Origin: Rhodanobacteraceae bacterium
GTDB taxonomy: Bacteria > Pseudomonadota > Gammaproteobacteria > Xanthomonadales > Xanthomonadaceae
Assembly (NCBI GenBank): GCA_024233975.1
Contig: JACKOX010000013.1
Location: 1-64,000 of the forward strand
Reading direction: 5' to 3'
Length of the DNA: 64,000 bases
Shown: positions 10,893 through 22,546 of the stretch, piece after piece
Layout of the letters: each line of letters opens with the position of its first letter
Numbering within the stretch: the stretch's first letter is position 1
Position numbers and translations under genes: made by a program
The notes under the pieces: generated by a model
Databases searched by the model: none
What the model saw: the letters and a program-made list of their open reading frames with translations, nothing else
What the model was told of the DNA's origin: nothing

Positions 10893-11534
10893 TTACTTCT
10901 CTTCGTGCAAGGTCTCGCTGCGGTTGACCTCGACCATCACCTTCTTGTGCTCGCCGTCGCTGCGATCGATCACGATCAGCTTGGTGTTGCCGTTCGGGTC
11001 GATCGATCCGCCGTGCTTGAGGTCGACGATCTTCTTGTCGCCGAGCACGACCACGGCATTGGCGTCGCCATCGGCGGCGCCATCCATGTTCAGCTCGGTG
11101 ACCTTGCCGTCATCGCTGATGAAGACCATGGCGTGCTTGGCATCACCATCGGCGGCTTCGCCATCACCGGCCTTGATCACCTTGCGGATCTCGATGCGGT
11201 GGGCGCCATCGCCATCGTCATTGGCGTCGTCAGAGATCCAGTGCAGATCGCCGCCTGGCGGCAGCAGCTTGACCTGGGTGAGGTCGGTGCCGTCGTCGAT
11301 GTCTAGGCCTTCCTCGGTGCGGCTGACGATGATGTTGCGACCGTCTTCAGCGACCAGCTGGCGGGTTTCGCCGATGGCCAGGTCGTCGGCGTTGAAGGTG
11401 GACACCTCGTCACCATTCACCAGCTTGATGGTGGTCTTTTCGATGGCGTCGTCACCGGCCATGGCGACGGTGGCGCAGCAGGCGGCGAGGGCGAGGGCGG
11501 TCAGGCCGCGCTGGGCAATTCGGTTGAAGCGCAT
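10893..11534 (-). CDS. Secreted acidic protein of unknown function
   Basis: This 213-residue protein has a signal peptide (MRFNRIAQRGLTALALAACC..., cleavage likely after AMA). An LAAC box also allows a lipoprotein reading. The mature part is rich in Asp and Gly and is built from beta-like segments such as HAMVFISDDGKVTELNMDG and NAVVVLGDKKIVDL. AAGGAGTTCCGAC precedes the ATG at 11534, which decides the start against one 18 bases upstream. I do not recognise a family. Confidence 0.7.
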   Translation of the reverse strand: MRFNRIAQRGLTALALAACCATVAMAGDDAIEKTTIKLVNGDEVSTFNADDLAIGETRQLVAEDGRNIIVSRTEEGLDIDDGTDLTQVKLLPPGGDLHWISDDANDDGDGAHRIEIRKVIKAGDGEAADGDAKHAMVFISDDGKVTELNMDGAADGDANAVVVLGDKKIVDLKHGGSIDPNGNTKLIVIDRSDGEHKKVMVEVNRSETLHEEK

Positions 11535-11726
11535 GTCGGAACTCCTTTTCATGGGTTGGTTGCCCGGATCCCGCTGGAGGACGGTTTCCCTGGACAGGAG
11601 GGATACAGCAAATGCTGTGCCAACCCGTCGGGTGCGTGTTTTCCAGAGCATACGCCGGACCGGCCCGTCGGAAATCCGCTTTTGGGGATGTGGCACGCAA
11701 CGGGTGTCCGCATTTGCGTCCGCCGC

Positions 11727-13220
11727 TTACGGGTTGCCGGCGTCGTCCAGCTCCTGCACGGCCTGCTGTGCGCTCGGCAGCCCGGGATTGATGGCCAGCG
11801 CCTTGCGGTAGGCGGCCAGCGCGGCGGCCTTGTGGCCCTGCTTCAGCAGCGCTTCGCCGTAGCTGTCCCAGCAGTTGCCGATGTCGGGGAACAGCTCGGT
11901 GTTGAGTCGGAAGATCGCCACGGCGTCATCGGTCCGGCCGCTGAACAGCAGGTCGTAGCCGAGCCCGTTGAGGATCAGGTCGCGCGGATCCTGCTCGGTC
12001 CAGTTACGCGTCAGGTCGGCGAAGTGCTCGCGGACGTAGTCGGCGCCGTGCTGCTGGTAGGCACGGTAGACGCTGATGCCCGCCGGCAGCGCCGGTGCCG
12101 CCGGTTGCTGACCCTGGATGATGCGGAAGATGCCGTCGGCCAGCCTTTCGGCGACGGGCTCGTTCATGTTGGCGAGCACGACGATGCTGACGTCCTCCGC
12201 CAGCAGCTCCATGTCCACACTGTTCGCGCCGTTGAAGCCGCCGGCCAGCGGAATGGCGCGGTGCTTCTCGTCGAAGACCGGCTGGATGCGCTGGAAGAAG
12301 TCGTCGCGCGCCTTGACGGCCTTGTCCAGCAGCCGGTCGCCGCGGAAGAACTCGCGGTACAGCGCCAGCACGTCGTCGGCGTCGGCGAAGAGTCCACCAT
12401 CCGGCAGCGGCTCGCTGATGAAGTGCTCGTTGTCCTCGATGCCGTCGATGCCGAGGCTGTAGCCGATGGCGCGGTGGGCGGCCTGCTTCACGTTGCGGGT
12501 CACCAGGCTGTCGAGCATCAGCGGTTTCGCGATGCGCTGCTCGATGTTGTCGACGTAGGACTTGCCGGTGACCTTTTCGACGATCGCGCCGAGCAGCACA
12601 TAGCCGGCGTTGGAATACTGGCGATCACTGCCCGGCTCGAACAGCAGCGGCATGTTGCGCAGTAGCGGCAGGATGTTGGCGATGGTCCGCGACTCGGGGG
12701 GCGAGTCCAGGAACGCGGGGCTGTGGTAGTCGCCGAAACCGGATTGGTGATCCAGCAGCTGGCGGACGGTGATCTTCCCCGCGTCGGGCTGGGTGAAGCC
12801 GTCGAGGATGTCGGTCAGGTGGCTGTCGAAGTCCAGTTTGCCTTCGCTGATCAGCTGCAGGACCAGGATGCGGGTGAAGGTCTTGTTCATGCTGCCGATG
12901 GCGAAGCGGGTGTCCGCCGTCACCGGCGTGCCGGTTGTGCGGTCGGCCTGGCCGAAGGCGCGGCGATAGACGGGTTTGCCCTGCTCGGCGACCAGCACCA
13001 CGCCGGAGAAGATGCCGAGGTCGACGTACTGCTGTGCCAGGGCGTCGACGCGCTGGTTGAGGTCGGCCGGCAGGACGGATGGTTTGCCGGTTTCCGCCTT
13101 GTCGGCGTCGCGGGTGGCGGTTGCCGGGTTGGCGGCGGCAATGCCGACACCGGCAAGCAGCAATATCGCGAATCCGTGGCGCAGCAGACGGCTGACGCGG
13201 GGTGACGGGAATGGGTGCAT
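11727..13220 (-). CDS. Periplasmic serine hydrolase (class C beta-lactamase family) with C-terminal TPR
   Basis: These 497 residues start with a signal peptide ending near GIAAANPA. The beta-lactamase fold follows with the SxxK motif S110-M-N-K113 and the YxN motif Y202-S-N204. After about residue 430 come one or two TPR-like helices (GEALLKQGHKAAALAAYRKALAINPG). Such enzymes are esterases, peptidases or PBP4-like hydrolases rather than true beta-lactamases. The substrate is unknown. The gene stands alone between the acidic protein and the two-component pair. Confidence 0.88.
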   Translation of the reverse strand: MHPFPSPRVSRLLRHGFAILLLAGVGIAAANPATATRDADKAETGKPSVLPADLNQRVDALAQQYVDLGIFSGVVLVAEQGKPVYRRAFGQADRTTGTPVTADTRFAIGSMNKTFTRILVLQLISEGKLDFDSHLTDILDGFTQPDAGKITVRQLLDHQSGFGDYHSPAFLDSPPESRTIANILPLLRNMPLLFEPGSDRQYSNAGYVLLGAIVEKVTGKSYVDNIEQRIAKPLMLDSLVTRNVKQAAHRAIGYSLGIDGIEDNEHFISEPLPDGGLFADADDVLALYREFFRGDRLLDKAVKARDDFFQRIQPVFDEKHRAIPLAGGFNGANSVDMELLAEDVSIVVLANMNEPVAERLADGIFRIIQGQQPAAPALPAGISVYRAYQQHGADYVREHFADLTRNWTEQDPRDLILNGLGYDLLFSGRTDDAVAIFRLNTELFPDIGNCWDSYGEALLKQGHKAAALAAYRKALAINPGLPSAQQAVQELDDAGNP

Positions 13221-13444
13221 GGAAGGCTCCGGTTTCTGGGATGGGGTGCAGGTCGAGCCGTTGGATCAGCGACCGTGCGCTGGCAGGCCGGAGCAAGCCC
13301 CATGCCAGAGTGTGTTGCGGTGGTGAAGATGCTGCGTGGATGGTCGGCAACCGCACGACGTCCTCATTTGGGGACGCGCGCTGGAGCAGAATCCCGATAT
13401 CGGGTCAGCGAGACGAGCCAGCGAGACCGCTCAGCGAAAAGCGC

Positions 13445-14808
<1,364 letters not shown>

Positions 14809-14809
<1 letters not shown>

Positions 14810-16269
14810 CAGCTTGCGCTCCGCTGATCGAGGTGACGATGGTGAAGCTGCAACGCGGCCTCGCAGCCGCCGCCATCACGATCCTTCAGCTGGATATCGC
14901 CGGCGTAGCGCAGGCTGGCCAGCCGCCGAGCCAGGTACAGGCCCATGCCGGCGCCCTCGGGTTTGCTGCTGACGTGGGGTTCGAACAGGCGGTCGCGGAT
15001 GTCGTTGGCGATGCCGCGGCCGCGATCACGCACATGGATCACCGCGCCGTCGTCCTCGGCCTGCAGCGACACTTCGATGCGCCCGCCTGCCGGGCTGGCC
15101 TCGACGGCGTTCGTCACCAGCGTATGCAGCAGGATGCGCAGCTCCGCCGGCACGCCGCGCAGGTGCAGCGCATCCCCGTCCAGCAGGTCGAGGCCGATCT
15201 GCCCGTTGCTGGACTGGCTGGCTTCCAGCAGCACGTCCTCGATCAGCTCGCGCAGATCGACGTCGGTTTCCACCGCGGCTTCGCCGGCGGCCAGTGCCAG
15301 GAAACCGCGCAGCGCGGCGTCGACGCGGGTCAGCTGTGCGCGCGCGGTGTCCTTCAGCAGCTGGCTTTCGCGGTCGTCGCCGGCGCGGTCGGCCAGCTCT
15401 TCAAGCGCCAGGCCAACGGCGTGCAGGGGATTGCGAAGGGCGTGGGCGAGGCCGCGACCGATCTCGCCGAGTTCGGTGAGTGCGCGGCGCTGGCGCAGCT
15501 GCTCGGCCTGCTGCTCCAGTTCGGCCAGCTGCGTCGACATGCGATTGAAGGTGGTGATGGTGTCGCGCACTTCGGGCGAGCCGGCGACCGGCGCCTGCGC
15601 ACCCAGATGACCGTCGGCCAGTTCGCCGGCGGTGGCGCCGAGCGTGCGCAGTGGCGCGGTGATCCGGTGCGCCAGCCAGAACGCCACCAGCAGGCCCAGG
15701 GCCAGCAGCCCGAGCACGCCCCACAGCAGGTTTTCGGAATAGCCGAGCAGGGCGCGTTCCAGTCCTGCGCGCGGCAGCGGAATGGCCTCGTCGATGCCGT
15801 CACCGGAAACCCACAGCGCCTGGCTGCCGTCATCCACGTCGAGGCGGCGGATCGACAGCCTGCCGGTCGTCGCGTTGCTGTCCGTGCCGGTGGCGATGGC
15901 CGGTGCGTCGCCATCCGTGCGGAATTCCAGAGTCAGCCGCGGTCGATCATCGACGCTGTCGTCGGCCAACGGCTGGTCGCCTTCGGCATGCGGCCCGGGC
16001 ACCACGAAGACACGCTCGCTGTGGTCCTCCGACACGTTGCCATCTGCATCGGTGCGCTGTTCCACGCGCCGCTCGACACGTCGCAGCGGACCGCCGTCGT
16101 CGCCCTGTTCGCTGAGCACGGTGACGATGGTGTGGCCGACCGCGACCGCCGATTCGCCGAAGGCGGTGTTGAGGTCGCGGTTCAGGCGCAGCAGGCCGAG
16201 CAGCAGGATCGCGGCGAAGGCGGCCAGCAGCAGTGCGAAGGCAAGGAACAGGCGGAGTCGAAGGGACAT
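14809..16269 (-). CDS. Sensor histidine kinase, partner of the sigma-54 regulator
   Basis: This 486-residue kinase has TM1 at about 7-28, a periplasmic domain at 35-175 rich in acidic residues, TM2 at about 182-200, and a HAMP linker. The dimerisation helix carries H276 in LAHALRNPLHAV. The ATPase domain shows NAVEASPAGGR (N box), DRGRGI (G1) and a G2-like GAGMGLYLARRL. The ATG at 16269 was preferred because hydrophobic residues follow at once. The signal sensed by the large periplasmic domain is unknown. Confidence 0.92.
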
Positions 16270-16335
16270 GCGGGAACGGTGCGTCAGTGGACCTGACCCG
16301 TCAACAAGCAAAAGCCATGCCGTGCTGGGGTCTGA

Positions 16336-17043
16336 TCACCAGGGCAGCTGTTCGCCGCGCCAGTCAAGGAAGCTGCCGCTCTGCGCTGGGCCGGCATCGG
16401 CGATCACCTGCAGCAGGCCGGCTGCGGATTCGTCGGCATCGATCTCGGCGCCGCTGCCACCCATGTCGGTGCGCACCCAGCCCGGATGCAGCGCCAGCAC
16501 CGTGATGCCGCGCGGTGCCAGCTCCGCGGTGAGCAGGCGCGTCGCCATGTTCTGCGCCGCCTTGCTGATCGCGTAGCTGGGCGTGCGGAAGCGCGTGGTG
16601 TTGGCGATGCTGCCGAGTTGCGAGGTGATGTTGGCCACGGTCGCGCCATCGGCCAGCTGCGCCGACAGCGCCTGGGTCAGCAGCAGCGGTGCGGACGCAT
16701 TGCAGCGGAAGCTGCTTGCCAGTGACTCCGCCGACAGCTTGCCGAAACGCTCGCCGGAAGGCAGCACGCCGGCGTTGTTGATCAGCAGGTCGATGGGCCC
16801 GGCCACCAGCACGGCCTCCCGTGCCAGCTCGGCAATGCTGGCGTCGCTCGCCAGTTCCAGTGGCAGCACCCGCAGGTGGCCGGGATAGTCGCCGGTGAGG
16901 TGATTGAGCTCGGTGGCTCGGCCGGGCTGCCGGCAGGCGGCGATCACGCGATGGCCGGTCGCCAGCAACTGCCGGGTCAGGGCCAGTCCCAGGCCGCGAT
17001 TGGCGCCGGTGACCAGGGTCTGCAGGGTTGTCGGATTTGCCAT
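16336..17043 (-). CDS. Short-chain dehydrogenase/reductase
   Basis: This 235-residue Rossmann protein has the cofactor motif TGANRGLG near residue 13, NNAG near residue 89, and the catalytic YAISK tetrad segment. It is a classical SDR with an unknown carbonyl substrate. The gene is monocistronic, divergent from the M16 protease gene. Confidence 0.9.
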   Translation of the reverse strand: MANPTTLQTLVTGANRGLGLALTRQLLATGHRVIAACRQPGRATELNHLTGDYPGHLRVLPLELASDASIAELAREAVLVAGPIDLLINNAGVLPSGERFGKLSAESLASSFRCNASAPLLLTQALSAQLADGATVANITSQLGSIANTTRFRTPSYAISKAAQNMATRLLTAELAPRGITVLALHPGWVRTDMGGSGAEIDADESAAGLLQVIADAGPAQSGSFLDWRGEQLPW

Positions 17044-17216
17044 GGCCCGCTCCTGATGGCCTTTCCAGGCCGCATAGGTCGTCAGTTCTAGTGTAAATGG
17101 CCCGCCAAGCGGGTACGATCCGGGCTCCTTCGTGTGTTGGGTGCTGGTGTCTCGCTTCTCGTGAGACGCGAATCCCGCCCGGCCGCGTCCGTTTGAGCAA
17201 TCCGTGAGGTGTACCG

Positions 17217-19964
17217 ATGAGCTTCCGTCCCGGCTGGCTGGCTGCCAGCGTCCTCGGCACTGCGCTGTCGATTTCGCCCGCCGCGAAATCGCAGGTGGTG
17301 GACATTCCCTACGAGACCTTCACCCTCGACAACGGCCTGCGAGTGGTCGTCCACGAGGACCACAAGGCGCCGATCGTGGCGGTCAATGTCTGGTATCACG
17401 TCGGTTCCAAGGACGAGAAGCCGGGCAAGACCGGTTTCGCTCATCTGTTCGAGCACCTGATGTTCCAGGGTTCGGAAAACTTCAAGGACGAGTACTTCAA
17501 GCCCTTCGAGAAGGCTGGCGCCACCGGCCAGAACGGCACCACCTGGCTGGACCGCACCAACTATTTCGAGAACGTGCCGACCACCGCGCTGGACATGGCG
17601 CTGTGGATGGAGTCCGACCGCATGGGTCACTTCAAGGGCGCGATCAGCCAGGAGCTGCTGGACGAGCAGCGCGGCGTGGTGCAGAACGAGAAGCGCCAGG
17701 GCGACAACCAGCCCTACGGCAAGTTCTTCGAAACCCTGCAGCAATACAGCTTCCCGGAAGGCCATCCGTATCGCTGGGAAACCATCGGCTCGATGGACGA
17801 TCTCAATGCGGCCTCGGTTGACGACGTCAAGCAGTGGTTCGCCGACTACTACGGTCCGAACAACGCGGTGCTGGTGCTGGCCGGTGACATCGACCTGGCG
17901 ACGGCCCGGCAGAAGGCGCAGCAGTACTTCGGCGACATCCCGGCCGGCCCGCCGGTCGACCGTCTCGACACCTGGGTGGCGCCGCGCACCGAGTCGCGCC
18001 GCGTGGAAATGCAGGACCGTGTCGCGCAGAGCCGCGTGAACATTGCCTGGAACGTGGCCGAGCTCGGCAATCCGGACCTGACCTCGCTGGACCTGTTCGC
18101 CACCATCCTCGGCGGCGGCAAGACCTCGCGCCTGTACAAGCGACTGGTCTACACCGACCAGATTGCCGATTCGGCCAGTGCCGGCGTCATGGGCTTCGAG
18201 CTGGCCTCGCTGTTCCTGATCCAGGCTGACGTGAAGAAGGACGTCGATCCGGCCAAGGTCGAAAAGGCCATCCGCGAGGAGATGGCCCGCCTGCTGAAGG
18301 ACGGCCCGACCGCGGACGAACTCGCCCGCGCCAAGACCGAAGGCCGTGCCAATCTGGTGCGTGGCGTCGAGCGCGTCGGCGGCTTCGGCGGCAAGGCGCA
18401 GGTGCTGGCCCAGTGCATGGTCTACGAGAACGACCCGGGTTGCTTCCGCACCGAGCAGACGCAGGCCGAAGCGGCAACACCGATGCAGCTCAAGCAGGCA
18501 GCCGACAAGTGGCTGTCGCGCGGCGACCTGACCATTCAGATCGATCCGTTCCCGACCTACAGCAATGCCGACAAGGGCGTGGACCGCAGCACCGGCGTGC
18601 CGGAGGTCAACCAGTTCCCGGACCTGAGCTTCCCGGTGCTGGAACGCGCCACGCTGAAGAACGGCATGGACGTGATCCTGGCGCGCCGTGACTCGATCCC
18701 GGTGGTCAACGTCGAGCTGCTGTTCGACGCCGGTTACGCCGCCGACCAGGGCCGCAAGCCCGGCACCGCCAGCTTCACCATGGACATGCTCGACGAAGGA
18801 AGCAAGACCCGCGGCCCGCTGGAACTGGCCGCCGAAGCCGATTCGCTGGGCGCACGCCTGTGGGCCGGCGCCTCGCTGGACAACGCACAGGTTGGCGTTT
18901 CCGCGCTGAGCGAGAACCTGCGTCCGTCGCTGGCCCTGCTGGCCGACATGCTGCGCAACCCGGCCTTCGACGAGAAGGAGTTCCAGCGCGTGCAGGCGCA
19001 GCGCCTGGCCGGCATCGCCCGCGAGAAGACCCAGCCGGCCAGCATGGCCATGCGCATCCTGCCGCCGATGCTGTACGGCGAAGGCCACGCCTACGCCACG
19101 CCGATGACTGGTTCGGGTACCGAGGAAGCCGTGGCAGCAATGACGCCGGACGACCTGCGCCAGTACCAGCAGGACTGGCTGCGTCCGGACAACGCCAAGA
19201 TCCTGGTCGTCGGTGACACCACGCTGGACGCGGTGATGCCGGAGCTGGAGCGTGCCTTCGGTGACTGGAAGGCGCCGGCCACGCCGAAGCCGGTCAAGCG
19301 CATCGACAAGGTGGCGCTGCCGGATTCACCGCGCGTGTTCATCATGGACAAGCCGGGTTCGGTGCAGAGCATGATCATCGCCGGCGAACTGGCGCCGTCC
19401 ACCAGCGCGCCGAACTACCTCGAAATCGAGACCATGAACGACGTGCTGGGCGGCGTGTTCACTGCGCGCCTCAACATGAACCTGCGCGAGGACAAGAGCT
19501 GGGCCTATGGCGCCTTCAGTTTCCTGGTGAGCGCGCTGGGCCAGCGTCCGTTCATGCTCTACGCGCCGGTGCAGACCGACAAGACGGTCGACTCGATCAA
19601 GGAGATGCAGAAGGAAATCGCCGCCTACATCGGCGACAAGCCGGCCACGGCCGAGGAAATCGCCAAGATCAAGGCCAAGGACGTGCGCTCGCTGCCGGGC
19701 CAGTACGAGACCGGCAGCGCCGTGCTGGGCGCCATCGAAAGCATGCAGCTGTATGGCCGTCCGGATGACTACGTCAGCACGCTGAAGTCGCGCATCGAGG
19801 CCCAGGACGACGACGCCATCCGCGCCGCCGCGCGCGAGGTGATCAAGCCGAACGCGATGACCTGGGTGATCGTGGGCGACCGCAGCAAGATCGAGCAGCC
19901 GATCCGCGAGCTGATGGGCGAGTCCGTGCGGGTGATTGATACCGACGGCAAGCTGATCGACTGA
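17217..19964 (+). CDS. Two-domain M16 family zinc metalloprotease
   Basis: These 915 residues begin with a signal peptide (cleavage near AAKSQVV). The N-terminal M16 domain carries the inverted zinc motif H76-L-F-E79-H80 and the distal glutamate in LLDEQRGVVQNEKRQ. The C-terminal half is a second M16 domain without HxxEH, as in periplasmic PqqL/insulinase-like proteases. It probably degrades peptides in the periplasm. A strong terminator follows directly. Confidence 0.92.
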   Translation: MSFRPGWLAASVLGTALSISPAAKSQVVDIPYETFTLDNGLRVVVHEDHKAPIVAVNVWYHVGSKDEKPGKTGFAHLFEHLMFQGSENFKDEYFKPFEKAGATGQNGTTWLDRTNYFENVPTTALDMALWMESDRMGHFKGAISQELLDEQRGVVQNEKRQGDNQPYGKFFETLQQYSFPEGHPYRWETIGSMDDLNAASVDDVKQWFADYYGPNNAVLVLAGDIDLATARQKAQQYFGDIPAGPPVDRLDTWVAPRTESRRVEMQDRVAQSRVNIAWNVAELGNPDLTSLDLFATILGGGKTSRLYKRLVYTDQIADSASAGVMGFELASLFLIQADVKKDVDPAKVEKAIREEMARLLKDGPTADELARAKTEGRANLVRGVERVGGFGGKAQVLAQCMVYENDPGCFRTEQTQAEAATPMQLKQAADKWLSRGDLTIQIDPFPTYSNADKGVDRSTGVPEVNQFPDLSFPVLERATLKNGMDVILARRDSIPVVNVELLFDAGYAADQGRKPGTASFTMDMLDEGSKTRGPLELAAEADSLGARLWAGASLDNAQVGVSALSENLRPSLALLADMLRNPAFDEKEFQRVQAQRLAGIAREKTQPASMAMRILPPMLYGEGHAYATPMTGSGTEEAVAAMTPDDLRQYQQDWLRPDNAKILVVGDTTLDAVMPELERAFGDWKAPATPKPVKRIDKVALPDSPRVFIMDKPGSVQSMIIAGELAPSTSAPNYLEIETMNDVLGGVFTARLNMNLREDKSWAYGAFSFLVSALGQRPFMLYAPVQTDKTVDSIKEMQKEIAAYIGDKPATAEEIAKIKAKDVRSLPGQYETGSAVLGAIESMQLYGRPDDYVSTLKSRIEAQDDDAIRAAAREVIKPNAMTWVIVGDRSKIEQPIRELMGESVRVIDTDGKLID

Positions 19965-19987
19965 GCGGTAGCGCCGCGAACCTCTGG

Positions 19988-20022
19988 AAAAGGCCGGGCG
20001 GAGCGATCTGCCCGGCCTTTTT
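19988..20022 (+). terminator. Rho-independent terminator after the M16 gene
   Basis: The inverted repeat AAAGGCCGGGC / GCCCGGCCTTT (19989-19999 and 20010-20020) is followed by a T run. It starts 24 bp after the M16 stop codon. Confidence 0.85.
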
Positions 20023-20130
20023 CTTGCGCCCCTGCACAGGATAGGCCCCGATTTCTTGCGGCATAGCAGCAAAGCAGGTAACTTCGGCAGGCTCAGCGGA
20101 CCCGATGTCCGCCCCTACCGGTTGACCTGC

Positions 20131-21147
20131 ATGCTTTTCGAGAAAGTTTCCATTGCCAGCGTGACGCATATCGACGCGCCCCGCGAACTGACCACCGAGG
20201 AGATCAACCAGCGCCTCAGCGCCACCATGGAGCGCCTCGGCATTCGCGCCGACGTGCTGGGTGACGTGGCCGGCATCAAGTCGCGCCGCATGTGGGCGGA
20301 TGGCGTGCAGGCCTCCGACGCGGCCACGCTGGCGGCCGAGCAGGCCATCGCTGAGGCTGGCATGCCGCGCGAGAAGATCGGCCTGCTGGTCAATACCTCG
20401 GTGAGCCGCGACTACCTCGAGCCGTCCACGGCGTCGATCGTCTCCGGCAACCTGGGGCTGGCCGATACCTGCCAGAACTTCGACGTGGCGAATGCCTGCC
20501 TGGCCTTCCTCAACGGCATGGACATCGCCGGTCGCATGATCGAACGCGGCGAAATCGACTACGCGCTGATTGTCGATGGCGAAACCGCCAATCTGGCCTA
20601 CGAGAAGACGCTGGAGCGCATGTGCTCGCCGGATGTCACCGAGGAGCAGTTCCGCAACGAACTGGCAACGCTGACCCTGGGCTGTGGCGCCGCCGCCATG
20701 GTCCTCGCGCGCAGCGAGCTGGTTCCGGATGCGCCGCGTTACAAGGGTGGCGTCACCCGAGCCGCCACCGAGTGGAACACGCTGTGCCGCGGCAACCTCG
20801 ACCGCATGGTCACCGATACCCGCATGCTGCTGATCGAAGGCATCAAGCTGGCCACCAAGACCTTCAATGCCGCCAAGCAGGTGATGGGTTGGGTGGTCGA
20901 TGAGCTGGATGAGTTCGTCATCCACCAGGTGTCGCAGGTTCACACCCAGGCTTTCATCAAGGCGTTTGGCATCGATCCGAAAAAAGTGCTGACCATCTTC
21001 GGCCAGCACGGCAACATCGGGCCGGCATCGGTGCCGATCGTGCTGTCCAAACTCAAGGAGATGGGTCGCCTGCGCAAGGGCCAGCGCGTCGCGCTGCTTG
21101 GCATCGGCTCCGGTCTCAACTGCTCGATGGCCGAAGTGGTCTGGTAG
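20131..21147 (+). CDS. oleA: OleA, acyl-CoA head-to-head condensing enzyme (thiolase fold)
   Basis: OleA joins two long-chain acyl-CoAs to a 2-alkyl-3-oxoalkanoic acid, the first step of long-chain olefin (beta-lactone) synthesis. This 338-residue protein has catalytic C123 (DVANACLAF), H265 (FVIHQVS) and N295 (QHGNIGPAS). It also has E97 in YLEPSTAS, the glutamate that in OleA reaches into the partner active site and separates OleA from FabH. The sequence strongly resembles xanthomonad OleA as I recall it. The ATG at 20131 gives the family's MLFE... start. Its partners oleB, oleC and oleD lie 39 kb away at the right end of the window. Confidence 0.95.
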   Translation: MLFEKVSIASVTHIDAPRELTTEEINQRLSATMERLGIRADVLGDVAGIKSRRMWADGVQASDAATLAAEQAIAEAGMPREKIGLLVNTSVSRDYLEPSTASIVSGNLGLADTCQNFDVANACLAFLNGMDIAGRMIERGEIDYALIVDGETANLAYEKTLERMCSPDVTEEQFRNELATLTLGCGAAAMVLARSELVPDAPRYKGGVTRAATEWNTLCRGNLDRMVTDTRMLLIEGIKLATKTFNAAKQVMGWVVDELDEFVIHQVSQVHTQAFIKAFGIDPKKVLTIFGQHGNIGPASVPIVLSKLKEMGRLRKGQRVALLGIGSGLNCSMAEVVW

Positions 21148-21172
21148 GCATCGACCGGCTCTGAACCTTCCG

Positions 21173-21197
21173 AAAGCCCCGCATTGCGGGGCTTTTC
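21173..21197 (+). terminator. Rho-independent terminator after oleA
   Basis: AAAGCCCCGC-ATT-GCGGGGCTTTTC forms a tight GC hairpin followed by T-rich sequence, 25 bp after the oleA stop. The foreign integrase module begins immediately beyond it. Confidence 0.85.
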
Positions 21198-21343
21198 TTT
21201 TATCACTACTATCGCTACTTCTGGCGTGCAGGAATTGCACGTTTTGGACGGAATTGTGGGTTTCTCCCGACCCTCCTCAGTAGGGTCAGTGCAGAAGCGT
21301 GCACAACTTGCACGTTCCGTACTCTCAGGCTACATTCGTTCCC
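21198..21343 (+). promoter_or_regulatory. Leader of the recombinase module with two TTGCACGTT repeats
   Basis: The stretch between the oleA terminator and the recombinase start contains two copies of TTGCACGTT (21235-21243 and 21308-21316). Each lies in an imperfect palindrome (GTGCAGGAATTGCAC and GTGCACAACTTGCAC), 73 bp apart. They could be operator sites for the HTH protein of the module or recombinase core sites at the element boundary. Which of these holds is not decidable from the sequence alone. Confidence 0.4.
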
Positions 21344-22525
21344 ATGACGAACGTTGTGGCCATCTCTGGAACGCCCAATAGTTCACTGGCCAAGGAAAAC
21401 AGGCCAGAGCCGGGTAGCGAGCGCAGCCTTGCGTTCCTCGGTGGCGACGGCCACGCCTACGCCTTCAACCTCGTTCGCGACTGGGAAGCTCAGCTCATCC
21501 ATCTGGAAGGGCTCAAGGGCAACAGCGCCAAGAGCTTCGCCGACGACGTGTTCCGGCTGCTCAACCACGCCAAGGTCCCACCGTGGGACCTCAAGAAAGA
21601 GCATGTCACCAGCTTCTTGCAGGCGCGGTCCAAGCTGCGGCCGAGCGGCGCGCTGTCGCCGGCGACCGTCGGCAGCTACTGCGCTGCCTGGCGCTCGTTC
21701 CAGAACTTCATGCTCGAACTGGATCGCGTCAACGAGATCGTGGCGCGCTTCAAGACGCGACCACGCAAGTTCGTCACCGAAGAGAACTCGATTGCCGTCA
21801 AGAAGTACAAGGCGAACTGGGTTCCGAAGGCTTGGGCGCTGACGCCGGAAGAGATCGACGCGATCGATGCCCAATTCGTGGCCGACATCAAGCAGGCGTT
21901 TGCGTCCCGGAGCAAGTCCCTGCTGCCGCTCCAGCGCGACCGCGTCATGTTCCACCTCTCGATCCACTTCGCCTTGCGCGTTTCCGAGTTGGTGACGGTC
22001 GAGCTTCCGGCGTTCCAGCCGAGCCACGATCCCAAGCTGGCGCACTTCGGCAATTTCGGCACACTGACGATCACCGGCAAGAACGACGTGACCGGCACCA
22101 TCCCGATGCGGGAACCGGAAGTCTTCGGTCTGCTGGAGTGGTACCTGTCCTCTGTCCGTCAGAAGATCCTGCTGCGTCGGAAAGACGCTGGCAATGGCCT
22201 GTGCGAGTTCGACGGGCGGAAGTTCGTCACCTCACAGCTGCTGTTCCCCAGCGAGCGCGGCGGCGTGATCAACCCCCAGGCATTTCGCAAGCGCCTGAAG
22301 AAGATGGCGATGCGCGCTGGCGTGATCCGCAAGAAGCTGACCCCACATGTGCTGCGCCATACCGGATGCACGCTCATGGTGCCGGTGTACTCGCCCGAAA
22401 TCGCGCAGAAGTACATGCGCCACAAGAACCTGTTCACTACGCTCTACTACTACCACCCCACACCGCTGAACGCCGCGCACGAGGTCAACAGCGCCGTGGC
22501 CCTGTTCCGCGATGACGAGGAATGA
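21344..22525 (+). CDS. Tyrosine recombinase / integrase
   Basis: These 393 residues show an N-terminal SAM-like core-binding domain (about 40-125) and a catalytic domain with the full set of residues. The Arg is in HFALRVSELV, the beta-hairpin Lys in TITGKND, HxxR in PHVLRHTGC, and the His and nucleophilic Tyr in MRHKNLFTTLYYYHPTP. It should be able to cut and rejoin DNA. The ATG at 21344 is preferred, although a GTG at 21299 in the same frame is possible and neither has a clear ribosome site. It is the first gene after oleA and heads a four-gene module on the plus strand, which suggests it mobilises the island. Confidence 0.88.
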   Translation: MTNVVAISGTPNSSLAKENRPEPGSERSLAFLGGDGHAYAFNLVRDWEAQLIHLEGLKGNSAKSFADDVFRLLNHAKVPPWDLKKEHVTSFLQARSKLRPSGALSPATVGSYCAAWRSFQNFMLELDRVNEIVARFKTRPRKFVTEENSIAVKKYKANWVPKAWALTPEEIDAIDAQFVADIKQAFASRSKSLLPLQRDRVMFHLSIHFALRVSELVTVELPAFQPSHDPKLAHFGNFGTLTITGKNDVTGTIPMREPEVFGLLEWYLSSVRQKILLRRKDAGNGLCEFDGRKFVTSQLLFPSERGGVINPQAFRKRLKKMAMRAGVIRKKLTPHVLRHTGCTLMVPVYSPEIAQKYMRHKNLFTTLYYYHPTPLNAAHEVNSAVALFRDDEE

Positions 22526-22546
22526 CGTGATACACGAGGTCCGACC

